64,000 nt of DNA from Panax quinquefolius (taxonomy: Eukaryota; Streptophyta; Magnoliopsida; Apiales; Araliaceae): the NCBI GenBank assembly GCA_020205615.1, contig CM035168.1, positions 3,241,830-3,305,829 on the forward strand, written 5' to 3'. A model generated the notes under the pieces. That model was not told where the DNA came from, made no database searches, and saw only the letters and a program-made list of their open reading frames with translations. Below, piece by piece: positions 20,912-32,990 of this stretch (positions are counted from its first letter, which is position 1; each line of letters opens with the position of its first letter). Both the position numbers and the translations under genes were made by a program.

Positions 20912-23642
20912 TGTAAGACCCCAAATTTTTAAATAAAAGGAATTTCCTTTATTTATTATTTTGAAATAGTAAGGGTTGATTTGATTAATGTGGATAGTTA
21001 AGGGTTAAATACGCAAATATTTCAAAATAAGCAAGTGGTTATAAAATATTCATTGTTGTCGGGGAATATTCGTTTGGTGGAATATTCGATCGCTCGGGGA
21101 ATATTCGTAAATGCATTGGTATACGACCATGTAGGGCCCCATAACGAAAAGCGATTGGATGAGGAAAACGACAAAGTTTGGGTGGTTATAAATAACGGCG
21201 TAGAGTTGTTACTGCTAAAGGCCGCTGGAATACCCGTTGGTTAAAATACAAGAATATGTCTGGCATTGGTTGCAAGATGCATACCAGTATTACGCAATTG
21301 TTGAATTATTGATTCGCATGCGTAAGATGGCACTACTTCAATAATTTTCACAGTGAATTCTTTATTCAATATTTTATTTTATTGATTCAATAATTGTCAC
21401 TGCGTTGATATTTTATATTATCGTTGTTCAATAATTGTCACCGCACAAGATTTCCCATTATCGGATCAATAATTCATATTATTTGAATAATATTATTAGA
21501 TAACATTATTGGCAATGTCTAGAAAGTTACGTCTCAAGGAGAGGTTTGGTCACCTAATTGCGGCGCCCAAGAAGTGAGAAATCCTTATCTGAAAGCCCTC
21601 TTTCCCGGAACATGCTCGTTGTCATAAATGTGATTACGTAATATTATTTGTGAATAATTAATTATTGATTCATATGATAAGAAATATTTATTTTATATGA
21701 ATATAAATGATGGATTTATTTATGTGGTTATTAATGAAGGAATTAATGTTGAGGTGTTTTATCGAGTATTTTATCTGGATTGGAGGTGTTAAAAATCAAA
21801 TCGTGGGTTTTGAGATATATTGCGGGGTTATAATTTTTAATCCGACCGATTGGATTGTGGTAATTTTTGGGTATGTTATACATACATAAGTTGAGTATAT
21901 GTCCACAAATTTTGAACCGTTAAAATGCACGAATGATTTGTTGTGAATTTTAAGAGGTGTCGGATTCGAAATTAGGTTTATAATTGATTTTGGTGGAAAA
22001 TTCTAGAATTGAGTGGGCCCCACTTGTGGTTGGTGAAAAAATGTGCTGAATTTTATTTCAAATGTGGTGGGTGGCAATAGTAGCAGTGTAAAGCCATCGT
22101 GTGGCAGTGTCAAGTCTGCTTGGCTGCTAACATTTTCCTATAAATAGAGGGCTGTTAGAATTGAAAATCACACGAAACAAAGTTTTCTCTTTCTCTCTAT
22201 ATTATTGAGCGTATTTTGTGAGTATTTAGATACTTTGAGAGTTCATTGTCAAATACAAGTTTCATTCAAGATCACTTGAGCCTTTCCTTCCGAAGTATTG
22301 ATTCTTTGAGGTAAGGATGTTATTTTCTTCTCAAATGATATTAATTCTTCAATATCATTATCTTTGAAATATCGTTGGTACTTTTTATCAAATTTGGAAC
22401 TTTTTCATGTCGGGTTACTATTCATGAGTTACTATTCACGATTACTATTCATGAGTTACTATTCACGAGTTCTTATTCACGAGTACTATTCATGAAGCGT
22501 GAAAATGTTTTTTGTGGAATTTCTATCTTTGGTGTCGAGTTACTATTCACGTACTCGACTATTCACGTATACTGACACTATTCACGAATACGGCACTATT
22601 CACCCAAAAAATGAAAATTTTTCTTTCGTCCTAAAATATCTATTCTCGGATACTAGCTTTGATTGTATCCATGTTTTGATCATTCTTGAATTTTACTTCA
22701 CTATGATTATTTATGAAGTATTTTTGAACTTGGATTGTTTAAAAGTACTTAATCCATAATATTTGTCATTTTGTTTCAATTTGGATTCGTTTCTTTAAAA
22801 GTATTTTTCATCATCCTCGGTCTTAAATGATGATAGTATTGAATATCTTTGGCCCAGTAGTGCAAAGATGAATGATTTCTGAAGAATATCTTTGGCTCAG
22901 TAGTGCAAAAGATGAGCGGTGTTTAAATGAACACGACTCGATCGATGAATATCTTTGGCTCGTAGTGCAAAGATGAACAGTGTTTAAATGAACATGACCG
23001 ATCGATGAATATCTTTGGCCTTTAGTGCAAAGATGAGCAGTGTTGAGATGAATACGATCGATTGATGAATATCTTTGGCAGTAGTGCAAAGATGAATATT
23101 TGATTTGAGATGAATATTGATTGATGTTACGGGGATAAAATATTGATGATGGACCATTAAATTCATAGATTATAGTAGATTTCATTCTCTACGTAACTCT
23201 TCTATGAATTATTATTTCATGCGAATATTGATCCGAAACTTGTTGTCTATTGTATTCATATCGATTTTTCCTGTTGGAGACTAACGATAATTTGTTGTAT
23301 ATCATCTTAGTCATAGTATTCTTTACTTGAGCTAGTTGAGCTCACCACTTTTCCTTGTTGTTCCATTTTTCTTCTCAGAGGCTAGAATGTAATGCGAAGT
23401 ACTAGTGGGGTATGGAATGAAGGTTCTAGAGAGAGTTGTTTAGTAGTCCTCACCATTTTTGTAAAATAATGTATCAATAAATGTGATGGGGATTTATTTG
23501 AGTATAGATATTGTCTAAAAGATAATATTTGTATTTAAACTCACAGTTTTACTGTTGTAATAATAAAGTTGTAGTTGTTTCTGTACCATGTATTTGGCGA
23601 CTCAGAATGGGTGTGGTGTATACCTATTTTGGGGGCGTCACA
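20912..23642 (+). repeat. A1 3' LTR
   Basis: It aligns end to end with the 5' LTR (TATA at 22139, donor at 22311, acceptor at 23378, tandem arrays at 22404-22600 and 22846-23100). It ends GGGGGCGTCACA followed by AGTAG. AT-rich stretches are identical between the two LTRs; most differences fall at CAG, CTG or CG. Confidence 0.95.
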
Positions 23643-24511
23643 AGTAGAATATTCTGGATATTTCCGTTTCATCTAGTATCTTTTCATGGAAATATTCTTC
23701 TGAGCATTCTTGAATTTTACTCCACAAAGAAATATCATGTTGACAATTTGGACGTAATTGATTTTAGGATAAATTAACTTATAAATCTTTAAAATTTATT
23801 TTTGAACTTGTTTTATTGAATTATTATGTCATTGTCATCATCCTCATGCTTATATTGTGATGAAAGTCATCTTTGGCTTACGTGCATAGATGGACTTGGT
23901 ATGATTATGACCAGGGATCATTCGGTATAATCATGACCTGTAATGTTATAAATGATGTGGTAAAAATTCTCGATTCGCACATAGTGTATTGATGGGCGCT
24001 TTTGGTATGATTATGACTCAGGATTATTCCGGTATAGTCATGACCATTGATGATTTAATGAATATCCTTGGCCCGTAGTGCGAGGATGACTCGATGATGT
24101 GGTTTATTTATTAAGGTGAGTCTCAAATGATACAAATTGGTGAAAACATTTTAAATCATAGAAGATAGTAGATATCACGCTCTACTTTACTCTTCTAATG
24201 GATTGCTTATTCCTATCAGCAGCTTAAACTTGACTGATGTCTAAAGATTTTATCGGCTTAACATTGTTGAAGACTAATGATAATTTATTCTCAGATTATC
24301 TTAGTCATAATATTTCTTTATCGGGCTAGTTGAGGTCACCTTTTTTGCTTTCATTGTTCTCTTCAAGAAATGAGAGAAGTCGAAATTCCGGGAATGACTA
24401 ATCATTTCCATCTGAGAACATTATATTAGTAGAATGGTCAGGATTGAGTATAATAAATACCTTCCTTGTACTATTCTATAAAATAGTATAACAACAAATA
24501 TATTATGGACT
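23643..24511 (+). repeat. B1 3' LTR, second segment
   Basis: It begins with the right AGTAG copy and continues the B LTR from the A1 insertion point (AATATTCT … TTCTTGAATTTTACTCCAC … GTCATTGTCATCATCCTC) to TATTATGGACT at about 24511, where the antisense solo A LTR begins. The stretch 24370-24460 is more diverged than the rest. Confidence 0.85.
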
Positions 24512-27000
24512 ACAACTTTTATTACCCCAAAATAGGTGAGTATAATACAACCTATATCTAATAGATATAACATACAAATAAATTCGTACATCACATATTA
24601 TTGATAACCGCAAATGAAATAATAATTCATTAGAAGAGTTAAGTAGAGAATGCAAACTACTATCTTCTATGTATGAATTTAAAAGTTCATCGTCATCTTT
24701 TATCCCCTGTAACATCAATCAATATACATCCGAATCAAATATTCATCTTTTGCTACTACAAAGCAAAGATAATCATCGATTAGTCATGTTCATTTAAACA
24801 CTGTTCATCTTTGCACTACGGGCCAAAGATATTCTTCGTAAATCATTCATCTTTTTACCCACTACGGGCTAAAGATATTCTTAAGAAATCATTCATCTTT
24901 GCTACTGGGCCAAAGATATTCCATAATATCATCATTTAAGATCGAGAATGATGAAAAATATTTTTTTTTTATTAAAGAAACGAATCCATTGAAACAAAAT
25001 GACAAGGATTAAGGATTAAGGATTAAATACTTGGTTTTATCCACGTCAAAAATACCTCAAAAATAATCATAGTGGTGTAAAATTCAAGAATGATCAAAAC
25101 ATGGATACAATCGTAGTTAGTATCCGAATAGATGTTTTGGATGAAAAGAAGAAATTTATATTTTCGGTTGAATAAGATCAGTATCGTGAATAGTCAGATA
25201 CGTGATAATCGTGAATAATAAACTCAACACCAAAAGATAGAAATTCCACAAAAACATCTTCACGCTTACATGAATAGTACTCGTGAATAGTAACTCGTGA
25301 ATAATAACTCATGAATAAGAACTCGTGAATAAGAACTCATGAATAAGAACTCATGAATAGTAACCCCGACATGAAAAAGTTTTCAAATTTGATAAAACTT
25401 TAGATCAACATTTCAAAGATAATGATATTGAAGAAATAATATCATTTGAGAAGAAAATAACATCCACTACCTCGAAAGATCGAAGATTTCTAAATTGAAA
25501 CACCTGGGATATAAAGGCTATGACTTGGACTTGCATCAGTATAGCAATACTCAAAGTATACTCAAAATACTCACAAGAATAAGCTCGATAATATAGAGAG
25601 AAAACTTGATTTAAATTGTGATTTTCAATTCTAACCCAAGCACCTATTTATAGAAAAATGCTTTAGAACACCAAAAGCGAAAAATTTAATAAAATATATT
25701 ATTATTAATAAATTTCCTCGCCTCTTTGGAAATCAGATCCCAACATTTCCCACATGCCAACCTTCTAGAAAGAAATGATAAAAAAATGTTTTCATAAAAT
25801 AAATAATTAAAACTTACAAAAATCAATTATTTGAACTTGAACTTCAATAATTTATAATAAATAGCCCTTTCATCAGAAAATTCAATCTCACGCGAGTTTT
25901 TATAGGAAATTCAATTCTCTACAACTTTGCACGTAAGAAAGTTTTTCCAAATTCCAAACAAAATTGACCGAAATCCACAAGCGAAGGCGATTTTACATGT
26001 ATATAATCAAATTTCGACCGATAAATGGGGTCCACCGACATGTTTAACATGTTTTAAACATTTATTGCAACAAAATATACTTTCCTCCTCGTATACTCAT
26101 ATATCCCACATTCGTTGTAAAAATATCACAGATTAATATATTATTAAAATAATATATTTAAATAAATTATTTTATCGGAAAAGATAAAATATTAATTTTC
26201 AACAATTGTCATTTTAAAAATTTTCTCCATCTATATCCACATAAAATCAATATTTTCCTCATCATATAAATCAATAATTAATTATTCACAAATAATATTA
26301 CGAAATCACAATATTGACAACCAGGCGGTTCCTGAAGAGGGGCTTTCAATAAGAATTTCTTCTTCTTTGGCGCTAATTAGGTGACCAAACCTCTCCTTAG
26401 ACAGAACTTTCTAGACATTGCCAATAATGTTATCTAATAATATTATTCAGATAATATGAATTATTGCTTCGATAATGAAAAATACTGTGTAATGACAATT
26501 ATTGAAACAACAGCAATATAAAATATCAACGCAACAATTATTAACTCAATAAAATCTTGAGCGATAATTACATAACCATTATTGAGTAGTGCCTTCTTAC
26601 GTAAGAATCAATAATTGGTGCAATACCGTGTGCTACTGTTCAACAACGCGTATTAGTGTGTTTTAACCACCGGGTATTCCAACAGTATTAACGGTAACAA
26701 CTACGCCGTTATTTAAAAACAACTTATATTTGTCGTTTTCTTCATCCAATCGCTTTCCTGTTATGGGGCCCACACATGGTCTGCTACTGGCCGTCATCTT
26801 AATATTCACAAACAAGTCTGAATATTCCACGACCAAACGAATATTCCCAAACAACAATGAATATTTTATAACCACTTGCTTTATTTTGAAATATTTAAGT
26901 ATTTAACCCTTAACTATCCACATTAATCAAATCAACCCTTACTATTTCAAAATAATAAATAAAGGAAATTCCTTTTATTTAAAAATTTTGGGGTCTTCTG
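24512..27000 (-). repeat. Antisense solo LTR of family A
   Basis: The reverse complement of a whole A LTR: its end (ACCCCAAAATAGGTGAGTATA) is at the left and its start (TTTTTAAATAAAAGG … GGGGTCTT) at the right near 26997. It holds the antisense 62-bp array (24745-24915) and antisense ACTATTCA repeats (25175-25365). No internal region is attached, so it is a solo LTR left by LTR-LTR recombination. Flanking GGACT (24507-24511) and AGACT (27001-27005) are a likely 5-bp duplication with one difference; the B LTR there reads GAGGACTCTATTT. It is more diverged than A1 and A2, suggesting an older insertion. Confidence 0.85.
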
Positions 27001-27096
27001 AGACTCTATTTGAGAGTGGATATTATGCAGAAGGCGACATTCTGTTTAAACTCTCATTATGTTTTGTAGAGTATATTATCATTTGTTGTATAATTA
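27001..27096 (+). repeat. B1 3' LTR, last segment, ending at an inverted junction
   Basis: It continues the B LTR (CTCTATTTGAGAGTGGATATT … TTGTTGTATAATTAA) and stops before the final 100 bp of the LTR. From there the sequence continues as the reverse complement of itself, so the element's true 3' end is missing. Confidence 0.85.
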
Positions 27097-27135
27097 AATT
27101 TATACAACGATGGTGTAAAATCTGACAAAACATAA
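27060..27135. repeat. Palindromic junction between two B LTRs in inverted orientation
   Basis: GTTGTAT at about 27084-27090 pairs with ATACAAC at 27102-27108 around an AT-rich loop of about 10 nt. Pairing continues outward: GTTTTGT on the left with ACAAAAC on the right, and AAACTCTC with the degenerate GAAGTTT. Both LTRs are cut at the same internal position, so the left arm continues as plus-strand B LTR and the right arm as minus-strand B LTR. Confidence 0.82.
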
Positions 27136-28949
27136 ACGAAGTTTAAACAAGAATATTGTCATCTAGACAATATTGACACTCAAATGGTGTCCTCATTACA
27201 ATTATTATCACATTATTTACGTAGAAATAGTGAGGACTAATAAAACCATTTATCCCGGACCATCACTCCATTCCCCACTCGTCGTCCCATTTATATTCTT
27301 ATTTCTGAAGAGAATAATGAAATAAAGGCGAGAGCTCAACTAACCCATGAAGAAATATTATGACTAAGATAATGCGAATAAATTATCCTTAGCCTTCAAC
27401 GATATAACAACCGATAGAATACAATAGACAACAAGTTTTAGATCAACAATTTGCGAATGAATAAGCAATGCATTAGAAGAGTCAGTAGAGCGTAAAATCT
27501 ATTATCTTACATGATTTAAAAAGTTTTTGATCAACTTTATCAATGAGACTTCGACAATAAATAAACCACATCATCGAATCATCCACCGCACCACTTTGGC
27601 TAAGGATATTCGTGTAATCATCGATAGTCAAATGATTATACCGAATAATCCACGGTCATAATCATACTTAACAACATCCATTAATGAACTACGAATGATG
27701 AAGACTTTTACCACATCATTCGATTACATTACGGTCATGATTATACCGAATAATCCACAGTCATAATCATCCCGAAGTCCATTTATGCACGTAAGTCAAA
27801 AATAACTTTCATCATGATATAAGCGTGAGGATGATGTGATGACATAATAATTCAATAAAACAAGTTCAAAGATAAATTTTAAAGATTTATAATTTAATTT
27901 ATCCGTAAATCAATAACGTCCAAATTGTCGACATGATACTTCTTTGTAGAGTAAATTTTAAGAATAATATTAAGTGTACCAAAAATAATTTGAATGAGAA
28001 AAAAAATATATTTTTTAGGTGAATAGTACCCAAGTGAATAGTACTTGAAGAATAGTACTTTAATGAATAGTACCATGACATAAAAGTATCCTGAATACCC
28101 GAGTGAATGATACTAGAGTGAATAGTAATCGGGTGAATAGTAACTTCGTGAATAGTACTCTAAGCACGAAAAGTGCCTAGAATACTGAGTGAATAATACT
28201 AGAGTGAATAGTAACCAGGTGAATAGTAACCCATGAATAGTAACTCGTAAAAGAAAAATACCAAATAAAATGATATTGTATGACGAGTACAAAAGAAATG
28301 AAATCTCATACGAGTATAATAGAATATACGAAAATGCAAATGGATTTTCACCCGCCATGCGGTAATCCATGTAGACAGATCATTTCTATAATTTAATAAA
28401 GAATGAATACGAAGGATCATTCACCATACATGCGGTAGTCCACACAGACAGGTTATTCCAACAGAATAATAAAGAATGGAATAACAAAAGAATTCACCGG
28501 GCGTATGCGATAGATCGCATGAGACGAGGTTATTCAACGAGAATAATAAAGAATGGAACCGTGTCGTGTCCAGAATCCGCTCGGACGGGATATTCGATAG
28601 AATAATAAAGAATGGAACCGAATTAAATGCATGTCTGGCGCTGAGATAGGATATTCAACGAATAATAAAGAATGGAATAACAACAAATTCACCGTGCGTC
28701 GCGATAGATCATACGCATAAAGTTATTCAACGAGAATAATAAAGAATGGAATAACGAAGAATTTCACCGTGTATTCCTTACTTGGCATAGGCGAAGTTAT
28801 TCCAAAAAATAATAAAGAATATAATAACAACGAATTCACCGGACATGCGATGAGACCGCGCGAGATGAGTTTATTCCAACATAATAATAAAGAATGGAAT
28901 AACGAAAGAATTTCACCATGTATCCCAGATTTCATGCATGAGGTTATTC
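27097..28949 (-). repeat. B3 antisense B LTR, first segment
   Basis: The reverse complement of the B LTR from the inverted junction through the region upstream of the acceptor, the AGTCATCTTTGACTTACGTGC-type block, a GAATAGTAC repeat series (28020-28260) and most of the 58-bp repeats (28375-28945). It is interrupted at 28949 by A2 and continues at 38914. No internal B sequence is attached. Confidence 0.86.
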
Positions 28950-31582
28950 TGTAAGACCCCAAAATTTTTTAAATAAAAAGGAATTTCCTTTATTTATTAT
29001 TTTGAAATAGTAAGGGTTGATTTGATTAATGTGGATAGTTAAGGGTAAAATCATAAATATTTCAAAATAAGCAGTGGTTATAAAATATTCATTGTTGTCG
29101 GGAATATTACGTTTGGTCGTGGAATATTAAATCTTGTCGGAGAATATTAGGTATGGCCAAGTATGCACCATGTAGGCCCCCATAACGAAAAGCGATTGGA
29201 TGAGGAAAGCGACAAAGTAAGTTGGTTGGTTATAAATAGGCGTAGTTATTACAGTTAAGACATTGGAATACCCGGTGGTTAAAATACGATGTCTGGCGTG
29301 GTTGCCGCGATGGCACCTGATGTATTACCAGATATTGCATCAATTATTGATTCTTACGTAAATGGCACTACTCAATAATTTTCACGATAATTCTTGCTTC
29401 AATATTTTATTTTATTGATTCAATAATTGCTTGCGTTGATATTTTATATTATTGTTGTTCAATAATTGTCACCGCACATTATCTCCATTATCGGATCAAT
29501 AATTCATATTATTTAAATAATATTATTAGATAGCATTATTGGCAATGTCTAGAAAGTTCTATCGAGGAGAGGTTTGGTCACCTAATTGCGGCAAGAAGAG
29601 GAAAAATCCTTATCGGAAAGCCCCTGCTCTGAGAACAACTTTGGTTATGTCGTAATTGTGATTACGTAATATTATTTGTGAATAATTAATTATTGATATG
29701 ATAAGAAAATATTTATAAGCGATGGATTTATTTATTTTATGTGGTTATAATTGAATGATTTAATGTTGAGGTGTTTTATCGGTAATTTTGTCCGGAATGG
29801 AGGTATTAAAATCAAATCGGTATTTTTACGATGTATTGTGTGAGTTATAATTTTTAATCCGAATGGTTGGATCGTTGTAATTTTTGGATATGTTATACAT
29901 ACATAAGTTGAGTATATGTCCACAAATTTTGAACCGTTTAAAAATGAGCGAATGATTTGTTATGAATTTTAAGAGGTGGTGATTGGGAAATTAGGGTTAT
30001 AATTGATTTTGGTGGAAAATTCTAGAATTGAGTGGGCCCCACTTGTGGTTGGTGAAGAAATGTGCTGAATTTTATTTCAAATGTGGTGGGTGGCAATAGT
30101 AGCGGTAAAAACCATCAATTAGCAGGTCGAAATCAGCTTTGGCGAATAATATTTTCCTATAAATAGAAATTAAGTTAGAATTGAAAATCACACCGTAAAC
30201 AAAGATTTCTCTCTCTCTCTATATTATTGGCGTATTTTGTGAGTATTTAGATACTTTGAGAGTTCTTTGTTAGATCTGAAGTTTCATTGACATCACTTGA
30301 GCCTTTCCTTCAAGTACTAATTCTTTGAGGTAAGGGATATTATTTTTTTAAGTAATGATATTATTTCTTGATATCATTATCTTTGAAATATTAGTTGGAA
30401 CTTTTATCAAATTTGGAACTTTTTCATGTCGGGTTACTATTCATGAGTTACTATTCACGAGTTACTATTCATGAGTTACTATTCACGATTACTATTCACA
30501 AGTACTATTAATGAGGCGTGAAAATGTTTTTTGTGGAATTTTTATCTTTTGGTGTCGGAGTTCTTATTCACGTATCTGACACTATTCAATATCTGACACT
30601 AAATAAAAATTCTTTCTTTTTTTGTCCAAAACATCTATTCTGGATACTAGCTTTCGATTGTATCCATGTTTTTGATCATTCTTGAATTTTACACCACTAT
30701 GATTATTTTGAGGTATTTTTGAACATGGATAAAACAAAGTACTGAATCTTTAATCCTTAATCCTTGTCATTTTGTTTCCTTTGGATTCGTTTCTTTAAAA
30801 ATATTTTCATCATCCTCGGTCTTAAATGATGATATTATTGAATATCTTTGGCACGTAGTGCAAAGATGAATGATTTCTGAAGAATATATTTGGCACATAG
30901 TGCAAAGATGAGCAGTGTTGAGATGAACATATGACCGAAAGATTAATATCTTTGGCTGTAGTGCAAAGATGAGCAGTGTTTAAATGAACATGACCAATGA
31001 TGAATATCTTTGGCACATGGTGCAAAGATGAATATTTGATTCAGGATGTTTATGGATTGATGTTACGGGGATAAAAGATGAGCGATGAACTTTTAAATTC
31101 ATATATAGAAGATAGTAGTTTGCATTCTCTACTTAACTCTTCTAATGAATTATTACTTAAATTGCGAATATTGATTTAAAATTTGTTGTCTATTGTATTC
31201 TATTAAATTTTTCCTGTTGAAGACTAACGATAATTTGTTGTATATTATCTTAGTCATAATATTCTTTACTTGAAAGCTAGTTGAGCTCACCCTTTTCCTT
31301 TTTATTCCATTCTTCTCGGGAGGCGAGAATATAAGCGAAGTGCGAGTCGGGTATGGAATGAAGGTTTTAGAAAAGGATTGTTTAGTAGTCCTCACCATTT
31401 TTGTAAAATAATGTATCGATAAATGTGATGAGGATTTATTTGAGTATAAATATTATACAGAAGATAATATTTGTATTTAAACTCACGATTTCTTACCGTT
31501 GTAATAATAAAGTTGTAGTTGTTTACATACCATGTATTGACAACTCGAATGGGTGATGTATACCTATTTTGGGGGCGTCACG
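28950..31582 (+). repeat. A2 5' LTR
   Basis: It starts TGTAAGACCCC and ends GGGGGCGTCACG. TATA box TATAAATAG at 30158-30166, donor TTTGAG|GTAAGG at 30329/30330, ACTATTCA repeats 30429-30600, and 62-bp array 30840-31035 (four units against five in A1). The acceptor reads TTCTTCTCGGG near 31315, where A1 has TTCTTCTCAGG: the CAG is altered. Confidence 0.94.
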
Positions 31583-31583
31583 G

Positions 31584-31595
31584 TTGGTATCGAGC
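31584..31595 (+). other. A2 primer-binding site (tRNA-iMet)
   Basis: TTGGTATCGAGC follows the LTR end and carries the same CAG-to-CG change as the A1 site. The match to initiator-Met tRNA is otherwise complete. Confidence 0.88.
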
Positions 31596-31744
31596 TTAGG
31601 GATATGATCTCTGGCGGAGATCGGGAAATAGAACTAGGAGGGAGGCAGTAAATCCTTCGCTAGTGTGTCTACTAGCTTATTTGTTAGTTGGTCGGTATAT
31701 AGGGATATTATGTGATATATTGATTTCCTTAATTAACCCTTATT

Positions 31745-32990
31745 TTATGACGATGTTTGAGAATGTCGTGAGAATATTAACGATGGAGTAAATGAGGCCG
31801 TGGAGATGCTGTCTTTTACCAACGAGGAGAACGTGCAACAGTTTGGCAATGTTCCTCACATGAACAACACCACCGAAAGCGAGATGATGAGCGAGGGGAT
31901 GTTTAGAAGCTTTTTGCGGTTCATACTGCAAAATCGAGACGAGGAGACTTCGTGTTCAAAATCTGAGGAGGAAATGATAGCAATTCACGGGTTATCACGA
32001 CCAAAGCAGTTCGAAAGAGTTGGGACCACCAAAATTTAAGGAAAGCGGATCCGATCATGGCGGAAACATGGGTCAAACAAATTATCAAGATATTCGATGT
32101 CTTGGGATGCGGCGGAGGAACAGAAGGTTCCATTCGCCACCTTTATGTTAAAGTGGCGGCGGCGATTCTCTTGGTGAAGTGCATGGCGTACCCATCCACC
32201 GCTTTCGGCATGTCTTGGGGAAACATTTCAGAGACTATTTAATGACAAATACTTTCACGAAAGTGTTAAATCGTATGAAGGAAGTGGAGTTCATCGATTG
32301 GAACAAAACAACATGGCGGTGTCTCGATCACGAGGCAAAGTTTGCGAGTTATCGGTTTTGCACCTCATTTGGTGGAGGATGAGGAGCGTATAGCGGATGT
32401 TTCTTAGAGGTTTGAAACCGGCGTCGTCGATTATCTCATTTCTCATAAATTTTCTCTCTATTCGGATGTTGTAAGCAGGCTCAATTATTAGGCGAGATAA
32501 CGAAAGTCTGCAGTCAACCGAGGGACCTGAACCGGGATCGTGTCGAGAGATAGCGATCAGCGAGAATAATGATAACTGCGGAGAAAAAAGCAGATGGGCG
32601 AAAATGGTAACCACTCTGGTGGTAATCATGGCCATGAAAATAGAAGAAGCGAGTCGGAGGAGATTTTAAAAAGAGGAGATTTAACAACGACCGTGTGAAG
32701 ATGCGGTCTTGCGTGAATTTGGTTCTAAGGAGGAGAAACGACCACCGTCGTATATCTTTCTAAATCTTGGAAAAGGGACATATCGGTCAAGCGCCTGAGC
32801 AGTTCAAGGTATGCTATAGTTGTGGAAAGGAAGGACATATCGCTCGAATTGTATGGTAGCGAAACCTAGTTCAATGAGGGCGGTGACTCAAAAAGGCATC
32901 GGAAAAGTCAAAGTCAACGATTCCGGAAGGCGTTTGTTGTATTTGGTCATAATCGAGAACCCAACGAGGGGATCACGGGTAAGCTATTTA
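31745..32990 (+). pseudogene. A2 gag, frameshifted
   Basis: The start is near 31745-31775 (ATGACGATG … VRILTME, equivalent to MSNENINSG of A1). The Gag core at 32057-32240 (MAETWVKQIIKIFDVLGC) shifts frame shortly afterwards. A zinc knuckle CYSCGKEGHIAR lies near 32813-32850 and loses its last Cys to a frameshift. Same role as in A1; no intact frame. Confidence 0.84.

Larger units (their letters stand above)
14134..23642 (+). mobile_element. A1: complete-ended Ty3/gypsy element with RT and RNase H deletions
   Basis: The layout is LTR (14134-16886), primer site, gag, protease, deleted RT, deleted RNase H, integrase/chromodomain, polypurine tract, LTR (20912-23642). Both LTRs begin TGTAAGACCCC and end in ACA, and a perfect AGTAG duplication flanks the element. 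The LTRs are near-identical outside CHG/CG sites, so the insertion is fairly recent. Without RT it is non-autonomous and would need proteins from an intact relative. Confidence 0.95.
5062..27096 (+). mobile_element. B1: Ty3/gypsy chromovirus element, interrupted by nested insertions
   Basis: Order along the plus strand: truncated 5' LTR (about 5062-7327), initiator-Met tRNA primer site, gag, protease, RT, RNase H, integrase with chromodomain-like tail, polypurine tract (about 12135-12147), 3' LTR from 12148. The 3' LTR is split by element A1 (14134-23642) and by an antisense solo A LTR (24512-27000). It ends prematurely at an inverted junction near 27096. All reading frames are broken by many small indels and stops. 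The gene order and integrase-chromodomain arrangement fit the Tekay/Del clade. It is the oldest layer of this part of the nest because both A copies are inserted into it. Confidence 0.88.

Noticed and set aside
22823..23185. 120-codon minus-strand frame with QRYSSI repeats
   Set aside because: Antisense reading of the 62-bp LTR array; no start context and no conservation as protein.
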